Made by a program: the position numbers and the translations under genes. The notes under the pieces were generated by a model, which did no database searches, was not told the origin of the DNA, and saw only the letters and a program-made list of their open reading frames with translations. A stretch of 64,000 bases of DNA from Rutstroemia sp. NJR-2017a BVV2 (taxonomy: Eukaryota > Ascomycota > Leotiomycetes > Helotiales > Rutstroemiaceae), in assembly GCA_002946415.1 (NCBI GenBank), contig NJPS01000067.1:62001-126000 (forward strand), in the 5' to 3' direction. This document shows positions 36,199 to 47,200 of this stretch, piece by piece (within the stretch, counting starts at the first letter, position 1; the number at the start of each line of letters is the position of its first letter).

Positions 36199-37310
36199 GA
36201 GAAAATAGAAGCAAGTAGGACGATTGGCTTATACGCTTCTAGTCTTCTCAGATATACTCTTCGTAGAGACAGTAGTGGAGAATGAGCTCTCATGCTTTTC
36301 GGCTATCAGATATAGTAATCAGGTACTAGTACCTGTTACTCCAACACCAACTAAGTATGAAGTATAGTTAGAACAATTTACGTTTCAGAAAAGGATCAAT
36401 TCCACTTCGCAAGGCTAGTACAACAGCACTTCAGCACCGATTACTTAGATCATGAAATTGCGGGGCTCTTCCCACGAGTCACGAGATCGAGAAGGCTGCG
36501 GAGGAGTGTTGAAAGATAAACAGGTTGTTTTGGTTACGCTATACGTATTAGATACTTCTGATGCTGTATAGAAATGACTATGCTAGATAGTATTATTTAT
36601 GGCTGGCCAGTAGGCTGTAGCTTTGCTACGACTGACCAACTCTTTCCCTGGTGAACGGACGGTCTCTCTTCGTCTCGCAGTATACACTAAATAACTAAGT
36701 GAAGTAATTCCGGTGCCAACCCTATAGCTACAACCCTGAGAGGTTAACCCATAGCAGGAACGGTAGTACGATATATTAGCCACTTAGCAAGGACAATCGC
36801 AGGCCCACTTACCGGTAAGATTCGCAAAGCAGCTATGACCTCGGACCTACGGACTTCTTTGACTGCTCTTGGGACCGATATCCCTTATTTAGTAGGAGAA
36901 AGCCTGCTACTCTCGGTGGTGTTACTACTATCATATATATCTGGTTATTTTATCGACAAATAATCAAACATAAACCTAACGGACCCATTCTGGTCAGGAC
37001 GTATATAGTATCAACTGATATAGTAAAGATTCTATAACACTAAAATTCAAGCTTCTATCCCACCACTACCACTTCTTCCACAAAATTCCAATGCCAAACA
37101 AAAAAGAGTAGAAAGACTGAAACTAATAATAAGCACAAAAGACAAAACATATCGTGTCGAATGAAACAAGCTAAAAACGAGTGAGGGATGAGACTCATAA
37201 GAGACCTCAAGGAAACAAAAATGCAAAATATAAAGCAGACCCTGTAGCATAGAACTGTCCCAAAACCAGAACAAACAGCGCATTTGACCTATCTTCCTCC
37301 ATTCGCGAGC
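36199..37310. other. Intergenic with a possible solo LTR
   Basis: No coding sequence is supported. A segment of about 475 bp (about 36,565-37,039) starts TGTATAG and ends CTATAACA, resembling TG...CA long terminal repeat ends, and its composition differs from its surroundings. The flanking five bases do not match, so an LTR is only a possibility. Confidence 0.4.
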
Positions 37311-38222
37311 CTAGCTATCGATAGGAACAGCGGTTTTACCGTCCTTATCTACCTTATTAGCAGCCTCCATAACCATGGTGAAGATACAATTTGTGCATAG
37401 TCCCGAGTTATCGAAGATGGCAGCGGCACCATCCAGTGCCCAATTAAATGTGCCACCGTTTACTGATGTATGTTCAGTCTTTCCTCCGGATTTTCTCGCT
37501 GCGGTACACCCAGGATCACTAATCAGATGATCAACACCTCTCTCACAGAGATCTTGGCCCAGTTTGTGGAGGTCGGGCAAGACTACTGTGTTTCCTTCAA
37601 ATATCGTGCTCAGATAGAACTTCACAGTGTCGGTAACAATCGGTCCAGCACTCCCCTGGTAAAACCCGTGCTGGCCAGTCTTCGTAAATTTGCCCAGCCC
37701 ACCAGCTTTCAACGCCTGATCAACGGCAAATGAGCAAGCCTCGGTTTTAAGCGATTTAACAGCCGTGTTTGTAAGCCATGCAGTGGTACCTAAGTTGTTG
37801 ACGGAGTAACATTGCTCAGTACCACCAATGTTGTTAAGGCCAAGCGACGAAATAACTCCTTCAAAGATTCCATCTCTCTCAATAACAACATTTCTAGTCT
37901 CAAGATTGACAGCAGGATTTTGAGCTGCAACATAGCACTGCTTCCAATCTTTTCCTGAGTCGAGACAGTCGTGAAATGGACTAGATGATGTAGTATCACG
38001 CTTCAGCTCTTGAGCCAAATGACTAGATATCTGATAGCATGTCGCCCAGTCTTTCCCAGAATCAAGACAATCATGGAAAGGTGCATCTGTGGCGGGAGCG
38101 CTGGAATCTAAGGGAAGCGCATGGACTATACTAATGAGCATAGCACCAAACTTAAGGTAACCTAGGAAATCGTTAGCATTGAGTTTTGCGGTGAAATTTT
38201 ACCACCCACTTGAACTTTGCAT
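37311..38222 (-). CDS. Secreted protein with duplicated Cys-containing peptide
   Basis: A 13-nt first exon (38,222-38,210) joined to 38,161-37,311 gives 287 residues. Splicing with donor GTGGGT and a CTAAC branch site creates MQSSS-YLKFGAMLISIVHA, a plausible signal peptide; without it the frame starts inside the hydrophobic core. Directly after it the peptide PFHDCLDSGKDW occurs twice (residues 32-43 and 66-77), each followed by a second Cys. The units are separated by a linker containing LKR at 57-59, a Kex2-type cleavage signal. The rest, about 200 residues, has scattered Cys pairs (CTNC near the end) and no domain I recognise. It lies divergently from another secreted protein. Effector or other extracellular roles are possible but unproved. 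Confidence 0.75.
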
Positions 38223-39061
38223 TGTGTAATAGTTATGCTTGTGTATGAGAACGAATCGGAGTGGAAATCTCAGAGATACGGCGGCTTTGGAAAGGCAAAC
38301 GTTCGAAATTGTCGGGAAACTTTCAGAGTGATTGAGACTCGAGGGAAATGATTGGAGTAGTGAGTGTATTCTTTTGCGATGTTTTGGATAATGGAGGGAA
38401 GAAGGAGACGATTTGTCTTTATATACCCAATCTTCATATGGAGTTATTGTATCTCATTACTCCCTTATGTCAGGATCATATATAAGCCCAACAAGATATA
38501 TCAACTGTTTGAATCCCTTCATCCTCTCTGTATAAGCCTCGTAAGATCTATCAACAGTTTGGACTCCTTCATCTTTTTTAGATAAGCCCAACAAGTTTCA
38601 TCGACTGATTTAGCTCCTTTATAATTGTCACATGTCAGATTCCAGTAAGAAGATAAAGCCTGGAAACACCATAACCAATAACATCAAAATCAATTTTATA
38701 CAAATATAGTAACTTCGATTGTATATTCCTTCATGGGATGGGATTATCACAGACGGGCTTGAGACCGTCGACCAGAAACCAACAAGAAGTTATTCTTAGA
38801 TATCACCAAGTAACTATATTGCAGTCAAGCTTACAAACTTCTATATAAGTACGATTGTTCCCTAGCTTCACTACCTTTTTCAACATCATATCACTCAACC
38901 ATATCACTCAAGTCTCGATAAGCTTCCCTTCGGAACCATTCACAGTTTCCTTCCTTTATTCTGCTCTATTAGTTACATTTTTCATCCGCTCTTATAGACT
39001 CCAAGCAAGCAAGCAATCCACAATATCCTCTGACACTCCATCATTTCTTCGTACCACGAAA
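38223..39061. other. Divergent promoter region between two secreted-protein genes
   Basis: This region of about 840 bp is shared by the genes at 38,222 (minus) and 39,062 (plus). It contains the three-unit tandem repeat listed separately. No coding frame in it is credible; a frame open from 38,855 into the plus-strand gene has no ATG before 39,062. Confidence 0.55.
38481..38630. repeat. Three tandem units of 50 bp
   Basis: Units begin at 38,481, 38,531 and 38,581 with ATAAGCC and contain AAGATCTATCAACAGTTTG-like and CTCCTTCAT-like words at the same offsets. The spacing is exactly 50 bp and the units have diverged. They sit in the shared upstream region of the two divergent secreted-protein genes. 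Confidence 0.8.
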
Positions 39062-39784
39062 ATGACCGTGTTGTCGTGTTTCAGAACCATCCGATATCTT
39101 TCATATCTCTTTCTCGGTATATTGCTAGTTGGTCCTCTAAGCCAATGTGATGGGCTGGTGGCCAAGGGATTTCTCGATGGGGAACCAGAACCCGCTTTAG
39201 CTGCACTGGGCCAAAGAACCCCTGGGGTAGTAGTAGATTGGTTCACTGAAAGGTGGCCTGAAGTTTGGACAGGCTTTCAACAGTGTGGGACAAAAAAATC
39301 TCCTTGGGGTCTGATATGTGCACAAAACGCCTACGATTCGATCGTAGCTCAGGGTCGGAACCCTTTTAATCTTGTCGCCGCCTTCTGCGTTCCCGGTACA
39401 GGATGTCACATGGCTACAATTCCAAACCATCAGCATGCAATCGACTGGATCAAAGAAACGATGGAGTACGACGCAAGATGGCTTCAAGCACACGGAGCTG
39501 GACAGAACCAAGAATTCCACGCTGAGGACTTGGCCATTGCGTTGGCGGGTGAAAAAGGTATTGAGTACCCATTTGCGGATGATTCATTTATACATGTCTG
39601 GGGTGTATACCGAAATGACCGCCCAGGATCTAATCCACCCAGAGACAATTATGGACTGGCAGCTGGGGAAAGGCGACCGTGCCAGTCAGCAGCAGTTAAC
39701 AGGAGACCCATGGGCTCCTGTACAGCGGTCTTAGCGACACTAGGCATCGGGTATAATACTGTACCCCTCGTTTCTGTCTCCTAA
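39062..39784 (+). CDS. Secreted protein with deaminase-like HAE and PC...C motifs
   Basis: A single exon of 240 residues beginning at the first ATG (AAAATGACC). Residues 11-28 are hydrophobic and end before a Cys, giving a signal peptide. The body contains conserved-looking Cys residues (75, 86, 109, 115), then EFHAEDLAIALAG (HAE at 153-155), FIHVWGVYRNDRPGS, and RRPCQSAA with Cys207, then GSC with Cys220 followed by TAVLATLGI. The order His-Ala-Glu, strand, Pro-Cys, Cys, helix ending in LGI is that of zinc-dependent nucleic-acid and nucleoside deaminases, including secreted toxin-type members, although the usual CxxC is here stretched to 12 intervening residues. Family membership is inference. 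It may alternatively be an unrelated effector-type protein. Confidence 0.75.
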   Translation: MTVLSCFRTIRYLSYLFLGILLVGPLSQCDGLVAKGFLDGEPEPALAALGQRTPGVVVDWFTERWPEVWTGFQQCGTKKSPWGLICAQNAYDSIVAQGRNPFNLVAAFCVPGTGCHMATIPNHQHAIDWIKETMEYDARWLQAHGAGQNQEFHAEDLAIALAGEKGIEYPFADDSFIHVWGVYRNDRPGSNPPRDNYGLAAGERRPCQSAAVNRRPMGSCTAVLATLGIGYNTVPLVSVS

Positions 39785-41980
39785 GACGGGATAGAGGCTG
39801 GTGCTAGGGAGAAATTGTTGCAACTGAGCCCCCAACTTGAGGAGGACTCCAGCCAATAATGCCGTCTGTTTACTTCCGATATATGATGTCTTTACACTGT
39901 CCTTACATTGTTCTTTCACTTATACTGTCCTTAAATCGTCCTTTTAGATAGTTTCAATATTTTTCCGACGTCTGTAGAGTTAGCGTATAGCAATAAGAGT
40001 TTTGCATTACTTTTACAGCAGATACATGATGGCTCATCTCGAGTTCCAAAAACAAAGTTACAAGTCACATAAATAGATTCTCTGGGTATCCCAGCAGAAT
40101 TTTTGTTACATCGCAATTTTTCCGAAGATACCCAGCGCTGCATTACTTACTACAGCCTATTCACCAACAAACAGTCATGGTCACATTGCCCCACAACTTA
40201 CTCCTAATTAGTCGTTTCTTACTTATATAATGCTGTTGGTCTACTTGGATTCAATTGGATAGTTTGTTGTTTCGTAAACGGCAGCCAGTTAAATGCATAA
40301 GAAACAGAGATCTTAGTAAGCGGAGTTATCGGAAGAGTGACGCTCGACTTGGTTGAGCCTCATTTGTATAAGTTATAGTTAATGTTGTTACACAAAAATA
40401 ACTTTCCAGTTCCTAGTTCCAACATTTAATCTTCTACCTGCATCGCCCCATTGGCCTTGCTGGGCCGTTTGATCTCACCCAACGTCCGAGTTTGGAGTTG
40501 GAAGGAAGGTATACCTCCGCTTCCAACTTTACCAGTTCGTACCATCCCTAGCACTTTTTCACAGTTCAACTTCTTTCTCAAGCTTACCTGTATCTTGAGT
40601 GGCTTGTTTAACTTGTGTTATTGAATCGCCGGGAGTAATCCCACTTTTACAGCTATCAAATTCTCGCTCAATGCTTCGTTCGGTCTGTGTCTTAGGAGAC
40701 ACCCCCCCCTCAAAACGCTTGCCGCGCTTACTGGGTTTGACCCCGGACTGGAGCAACATTTGAATACCGAGAATGTTGCTGGAAATCCCTGATACAATGT
40801 CTGTTCCCTGAACAGGCCCGGGAGTAGCACCTCTAATAGGGTGATCCGGGAATGTCTCCATCACCATCGATTTGCCAACGAAATATTATTGCTTTATCTT
40901 CTCTATAAGCAACGGATTCATGAAGCAGTACTACGCTCAGCGATGGGTCATCAACCCGGGAAGGGGAATCACTCGCCGAACAAGCAAGCTGCCAGAGTGT
41001 GCAAATCGAGTGCAACAAAGCAGTGCTCAGTAAGAGCAAAGACTAAATCAACTTTGTGGCTTGCCTGCAGTCTCATAACCCTGCCAGGACTGTAGCTTGG
41101 AGTTTCAACAAGACGAGAGACGAAAAGAGTTACGGACTAGACATGGCACAATGCTACGCGGCCTTTCACAGTTTATTCTCATAAATAGAGCGCCCTATGG
41201 GATTTCTAAAGAAATGAAACAATTACACCACAGAGCACCACCAGTGAAAACTTGATATATCCTGGAAACAGGACGGTGACAGGACGGTGACAGAACGGTG
41301 CAGTTCGTACTGCAATTTTCAATCAGCAGGTAGTGTTCTTTCTTTGTTTCGGATTTGGAGAAAGGTTTCCGAACCATCGTTCCGCGGAGTAGCTTTATGT
41401 TAGACTCTCTGGTGGCGACCCTGAGACTCTTCGTATCCCCGCTACATCGTATGTAGCGTGCTCATAGCCTCACCCGATGTCGAATTTTCGACTTCAATCT
41501 CAGATATTCCGGACCCTAAAGATCAGGAAACAGTGTGGGTATTATCGCCTACGATCGAAAATAAAAAAGAATAGTACGTCTGATCTCGGCTTTTGGAGCT
41601 GGAGCTGGACTTAAACCTTGTCAGAAGCTACAGAAGGATTCGGCTGCAGATTTCGGAAACGGAGTTCGGGCTGGATTGGAAGAAAAGAAAAGACAAGCTA
41701 TGTGCCGAGATCCTCTGCAAACCGTTGAACATGGCGAGGATCTGCTTCGAGTTACGGAAGGCCAAGATCAGGATCGATGTCAAGGCCGTGGAATGGTCAC
41801 AATGTACCAGACCCCCAAAGCTCAAACATTTCCAGTATCAATCCCAGGAACTGGTAGTACTGGTTTCTGATCGATACTGAATGAATGAAACATGCTCGGA
41901 GAGTTATCTGATCTCGCAATCTCTTCGCTGGGTAGTAATTCACAGTTGAACGACTTCCCCAGGCCAGAGCTACTTAGGAC
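39785..41980. other. Long intergenic region with unsupported small frames
   Basis: No gene has a recognised domain. Two candidates deserve mention. A minus-strand frame at 40,833-41,039 starts MLLLSTALLHSICTLW, like a signal peptide, and a neighbouring minus-strand frame of 102 codons lies at 40,559-40,867, but no splice joins them convincingly. A plus-strand frame ending at 41,870 reads FGAGAGLKPCQKLQKD onwards and could be a last exon. A short tandem repeat (ACGGTGACAG, three units) is at about 41,268-41,298. Confidence 0.45.
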
Positions 41981-42040
41981 TAGGCTGCGAAATGGGTAAC
42001 AATGAGTGGGTAATTGCCCTCTTCAACCCACCAAGGGGCC
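41981..42040 (+). mobile_element. MITE family C, end fragment
   Basis: TAGGCTGCGAAATGGGTAAC and the following AATGAGTGGGTAATTGCCC with CTTCAACCCACC match, on the opposite strand, the right end of the copy at 57,334-57,455. The partner terminal repeat is not found, so this is a fragment. Confidence 0.65.
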
Positions 42041-42350
42041 CAAGTTACTATTGCTCAGGTAGCATCGGCGCATCGCACTCCGTCAAGGCAGCATTTTACG
42101 TTGCACTTTTCTCGCGAATTGCTCGTTTGTAGTGAATGAATACCTTGCTTTCAAGATCAATTGAATATCGAGATCAATGAACAAATCAATGGATTTGTTC
42201 CGAGACTATCATAAAGAATTCCATGCAAGTAGTCCTTGCTCTTCAAAAATGAGTGGAGGTGTACTTTTTTCGTTTGCAGACATAGTAGCACGAAAAACAT
42301 AGTAAGGAAACCGCAGCCATCTCCATACCCTACACATTGGTCCGTAGTAC
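42041..42350. other. 3' flank of the lectin gene, no gene seen
   Basis: Antisense frames here overlap the 3' end of the lectin gene and have no recognisable domain. Confidence 0.5.
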
Positions 42351-43448
42351 TCAAGCTTTGATAACAGTGACACCAGGCTTCCATGAACCATCATCATTCT
42401 CATGTGTAACAACCTCGCCAACAGGGTTCAAGCTTCTGTAGAAGAGAGTGAGTTTGTTCCCTACGGATGTAGCACCAAGCTTCGATCCAGGGTAGAACTT
42501 GACAAGATCTTTATTGTCACTGCCATCAATTGAATGAACAATGTTACCACCCTTTCCAGCGTAGAAGACGTGCGTTTTCCCGTTTTCACTTCTAGTGGCA
42601 GCGAGGGGGGTCGCAGGTTGGACCTTGGATGCATCGATGTAGACCCCGCGATCTGAAAGGGTGATTAGCAAGAAGAAAACAAGAGATCATCGTTTCATCA
42701 CTCACTATGCCAAGCACTGTTTTGATGTTCATACAAAGCAATGTTGTAATCATGATCCTGGAAAAAGACTTTGATAACCCCGTTTGAGATTGTACAAGCC
42801 AGATCCGTTCCTGGAAGGGCATCACCCCAGTTTTGGGGAAGGATCGTCTCGGTATACCAGGCACCCTTGGGCGTGCGTCGAATTTCAGTAATGGCTTGTT
42901 TGCCATCTTGGATGCTGTCATAGCTTAGACCAAATGCCGCACAGATGTTCTAATTAGTTGTCAACTCACGATGCAAAATAACCCCATTGCGACCCTGTGG
43001 CGTTCCAACCTGAGCCATTCCATGCACTACCGGTCAATCTAGAATTTGTCTCTGGGCCCTTTTTGACAGCATCTGCAAGCGGAATATCTTCCCAGATAGG
43101 TTTATCACCATTCATGCGTTTGACCTTTTCCACAAGGTTGCCAGAGGAATTAATGTACAACAGATGAATCTAGTCAGGTCTACCGTCAGCAAGTAGAGGA
43201 ATTGAGGTGATTATCACTCTACTTACCGTCTGCTGGCTACCGTAGTCGGCGTCTTTATCCACAAAATATACCGTCATAGCAGATCCATTATTAGGATTCC
43301 CATCTTCTGCAATGACTTCATCTTGGGCGGTCCAAGCACTGCCGCCGTTTGGAGAGCGTACTTCATAAATCTTCGCGTCATTTTGATAGAAGAGATGCAT
43401 GACATTGCCCGCAGTTGCAACAGGGAGGTCTGATGTAACAAGAGACAT
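42351..43448 (-). CDS. Fucose-specific lectin (AAL-type beta-propeller)
   Basis: Four exons (43,448-43,227; 43,169-42,970; 42,914-42,706; 42,652-42,351) give 310 residues, close to the 312 of the Aleuria aurantia lectin family. Each exon carries propeller-blade repeats with the motif of aromatic residues and short strands: MHLFYQNDAKIYE, IHLLYINSSGNLVE, GVIKVFFQDHDYNIALYE, THVFYAGKGGNIVHSI and LTLFYRSLNPVGEV. The second intron is best read as 55 bp (42,969-42,915); a nearer AG would give only 20 bp. Such lectins bind L-fucose at sites between blades and act in the cytoplasm or outside the cell without a classical signal peptide, as here. In fungi they are linked to defence against grazers or host recognition. 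The specificity cannot be read from sequence alone. Confidence 0.9.
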
Positions 43449-44840
43449 TTTGAGGCTTTAGATTGAGCTGGCTTGGTTATTGTACGTCGCAATGTAGATT
43501 GTTTTCTTGACTTGGGCTGTTGGTTAGGATTTGCTTGATCCTAAGACGGTAGAGAAGGTATATATAGATCTTTCTGCTCTAGCAATAGACGGGGGATTCA
43601 ACTACTGATCGAGGATCTTCCCAAATTGGGTTGTGATGTTAATGCAACTACTGGAGGCCGAAGGTCCGCATCGCACGATTTGAATGCAACTACCCCTCTC
43701 CAGAAAGATCGAACTGATATGAAGCCAGCTATCGACACGCATGTGCACGTACGACGAGCATCACAATCTCCTTCCTAACTGCTGCATTCAGCTCTGATCA
43801 GGCTAGTTACACTAAGCAAACTATGCATCCTGAAATATTGATCAGAAATCATAAAGATACGTGCATTGAGATTGCTCATGTATTCAATGAAGATTTCGAC
43901 GATGATGGTGTGAAGCTACAGCAAACCCCGCGTATGTGCCATTCTGATAAAGGAAGTGGAGTGACTAATTTAGTTGACGAGGGACAACGGACGCTGATCC
44001 AACAGTTGTGTGACTTGACAACAAGCTGATATTGAAAGAGTATCCCCAAGTCAGCCTCACGCACCCGTAGATGGGAAATAATATTCCATGTGAGGGCTGA
44101 TGCCGAGCTTTTGCCTTTTTGCCACACAGTTGAACTCACCTGGAGACGGGAATTGACAACTTATTGATTGTAACCAAGGCGTCCGTGGCTAAGCGTCGAA
44201 AGGATCTCAAAGTCGATGCACCTGAGGGAACTTGGGCAGATGGTCTATCGTCGAGAGGCCCCACGCAGGTGCAGAGTTGAGCTACTGCGTATGTCGTGCA
44301 TATAAAAATTTCAACCCAATTTCTGATTGCATGCGTGGAAAAATGTGGAAGGGCCGTGCCGCTGAGGGGAGCTGAGATGTCTTCTGTTGGCGACGACATG
44401 TGGTGCAGAGGAGATTTCGAAGCTGGCGGAACAAGAAGATTCTTCGAGACATAGCCACATAGATTAAGGTAGTCATTGATGGGTGCAGCCCGGTAGCTTC
44501 TGGCTCGCATGCATAAAACGATGAGATGTGCTTAGCTTGACGACTTCTGTGGTCGGACTGTCCAGGTTATAACGTAATGAATTGACGTATTGTATATGGC
44601 ACATACATTATGCAGCCACTCGCTGGTGCTATCTCGGTGAAGCCATCTTAAACTCTGGTAGTTGCGGTTTACACAACGTTTACTGAGTACACAACTGAGT
44701 ACACAACGTTGGTGGATAGAGGGGGTTGAAGGAGAAGGAAACAAAGTGATAGGGCGAAAAGTGGAGATTTAAAGCGGGGGCGGAGGCGGAGGTCTGCTCG
44801 TTGTGGGGGTCCCGTACTGGTGAAGGACTGGCACGACTGA

Positions 44841-44885
44841 TAATGGTAATGGTAATGGTAATGGTAATGGTAATGGTAATGGTAA
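44841..44885. repeat. (TAATGG)n microsatellite, about 7 units
   Basis: A perfect hexanucleotide array of about 45 bp. Confidence 0.95.
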
Positions 44886-45430
44886 AAACGATGCCGCGCA
44901 TGGTTACGCAGAGAACAATCTCTAAATTTTGACGTTACCCTCAGATGCCTCGGCGAACCCGATTCAATGTCTGGCTGGTACGAGCCGAGACGGCTTGCTG
45001 TCAATGACGGTCAGTCGCATGCAGTACAGAAGTGTAACCTTGGGCTGACGGCGGAGTCTTGCAATGGTGGAGTCGTACACTGCAAACTCTGGTCTCGGAA
45101 AGTCGAAGTTCATATGTCGTGGCCGTTGCGAAACCGTGTGGCCAGATTAACCCGATGCCATTTGCTTGGGTTGAGAATGTCAATGCCGTGTGTTTCATGC
45201 TGCTGAGCTAACTTGCAGGCACGGTGGGATATACTCGGACATACTCTTTCCAGGGCCAGCTTCAAACATGGAGAGTTCGGTGATGCCCCGCGATTTGACA
45301 TTGTTCTGTCTCCCTTCAATGGAATCTCCCTCCAAAGGAGCCATCGGCGATACGGGCTGGGGTTGCGATGGATGTGCTCAGGCAACCCGTATCGATGAAG
45401 AGGCTCGGCCCAGCTTCTACTAAACAGTGG

Positions 45431-45480
45431 TAGAGAGTAGAGAGTAGAGAGTAGAGAGTAGAGAGTAGAGAGTAGAGAGT
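45431..45480. repeat. (AGAGAGT)n array, about 7 units
   Basis: A perfect heptanucleotide array of 50 bp, about 280 bp upstream of the next gene. Confidence 0.95.
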
Positions 45481-45760
45481 TTTACAATTCCACTGACAGT
45501 TTGAGTAACCGTTAAGGTTACGCTGTTGGTGTGTTTGGCACGTGATTTCTTGTTAATTTGGCGGTGGTCATTCTGTCGCATTCAATTCACTATTGACATC
45601 ATAACTTTAACCTTACGCGTTTGATCAACCGCGTTCCTCGACTGCCCTGGATTTCCTCTGTTTATAGCATCAGCATCAACATCATACCGAGTTGGCACTT
45701 CCATTTCCCCAGTTTGCATCACATACATCAGACAATTGATTTGTAATACGCCCTCTAATC

Positions 45761-46753
45761 ATGAGCTCTGCAAAGGGCAGAAAGCCATTGGCGGTCGCTG
45801 ATAGTAATGCGGCTTCACTTGACGGAAAGGCGACGGAGCCGGCGAAGGTAATTTATCACCAGAGTCCTACTTCAATTAAATCATATACTCACCTCATGCG
45901 CATAAGAAGTCAGCTCCCAAGCGCAAAGCATCTGAGATCGATGACAGCCAAAATGAGCCCCTCCCAGAAATCGACTCTGATGATGAACGTCTTCACATGG
46001 TCGATTTGAACTGTGATCAAGTTCGACGAAAGATCCGTAGCTTCCTCGAATCGGGCGAAATGAAGGTCTCGGAATTCCAACGTGCAATTGGTGCAAGTAG
46101 TAGGAGCTATACTTCATTCATGGGTCAGAACGGTCGCGACAAGGGAAGCATGAGCGACGTTTATCCTAATGCGTTCGCATTCTTCAAAAAGAGAGAGTGA
46201 GTAGCGCCACCACATCCTCTGCTCAAGAGCATATCGGCTAATGAATAATAGGCTTCAGGGTATCAAGCCACCGAAGAAGAAGAAGGTTAGCAAGGAGGAG
46301 GAAAACAAACAATACGACGTTTCCGACATTCACCTTGACGGCGAAGCAGACGCATCGGTCCCTATTTATGATACATGCGACGAAGTTCGCAAAAAGATCA
46401 ATGCCCACCTTACCCATCCCGGCGTCACCCAGGCTGGTTTCTGTCGAGAGATTGCAAAGACATACTCGGATGGAAAGAAAATCGCACCCAAAGCTCTGCA
46501 CGACTTCCTTTCCAAGAAGGGCCCGACCGCCGGAAATACAAGTTCTGTCTATTACGCTTCATATGTCTTCTTCGAGAAAATGCGGATTCGAGACAAAAAG
46601 CCAAAGAGCAAACATCGTGAGGAGATGGAGAAGGTTTGGTCGGAGGAAGGAGGTGTAGGTACAAAGCGTCCATTTGACAGATACTTGGTGGGCCCCAATG
46701 AGAGACCTGTGCAAGATAAATACGGCCACGTTACGTTCGTGAAAATCCGCTGA
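45761..46753 (+). CDS. Protein with two copies of a fungal helix-rich domain (DUF7726-like)
   Basis: Three exons (45,761-45,847; 45,907-46,196; 46,252-46,753) give 292 residues. A basic, Ser/Ala-rich N-terminus with SAPKRKASE looks like a nuclear localisation signal. Then come two related helical domains, one starting NCDQVRRKIRSFLESGEMKV with SEFQRAIGASSRSYTSFM, the other TCDEVRKKINAHLTHPGVTQ with AGFCREIAKTY and LHDFLSKKG, each ending in an aromatic helix (AFAFFKKRE and SYVFFEKMR). A second basic patch (PPKKKKVSKEEE) joins them. This matches a fungal domain I recall as DUF7726, with a helix-turn-helix look; DNA binding is an inference. A nuclear role is likely from the basic patches. Confidence 0.85.
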
Positions 46754-47200
46754 GTTTCTACGTTGTGAAGCTTTTACTGAAGGCATCTTGGAGTTTGGGT
46801 GTTGATCTCCAGTCACTATTTATTGCGCTTCTTGTAACATCACGATCTGGCTGCTTTTCTGTAAACTGGAAACGATTTGTTTTTTAATGCGATAGTGTGC
46901 GATTCTCAAGTCAAGTTATAAGATTTTCGAGGAGTCCTAAACTTGGGGATCGACTCGATCTTCGATTGCGAGACGTCATGTTTTGGTGAGCTCCTCCTAC
47001 GTGAGCAAGGTTGACTGCGGGGTAGATGCATAAACCTAGGATTGTCAAATGACTGTCATCATCCTTTCGGTCCGATTATGAGATGAGCATCTGCGACTGT
47101 CCGTCCCTCGAATACCCTATAAAGTCATCAGATGTTATAACATCGCTGTTGTACTTTGTACCGTTTTTGCTGTGCGGATTGAAGCATCTCGCCGCGAAAT
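46754..47200. other. Intergenic, nothing recognised
   Basis: 3' flank of the helix-domain gene and presumed promoter of the GMC oxidoreductase. Confidence 0.5.

Larger units (their letters stand above)
43449..45760. other. Long intergenic region with two microsatellites
   Basis: Several short frames exist on both strands, the longest being 124 codons on the minus strand at 44,136-44,510, but none shows a domain or a credible intron pattern. The region contains the TAATGG and AGAGAGT tandem arrays. The right end, CT-rich, is the presumed promoter of the gene at 45,761. Confidence 0.5.

Noticed and set aside
42950..42970. 20-bp intron in the lectin gene
   Set aside because: Too short for a spliceosomal intron and it breaks the downstream frame; the 55-bp alternative fits.
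44136..44510. 124-codon minus-strand frame
   Set aside because: No recognisable motif or splice structure; overlapping frames of similar length exist, so coding status cannot be supported.
44669..45004. Protein-like frame with repeated His-Tyr
   Set aside because: The repeat is just the translation of the TAATGG microsatellite.
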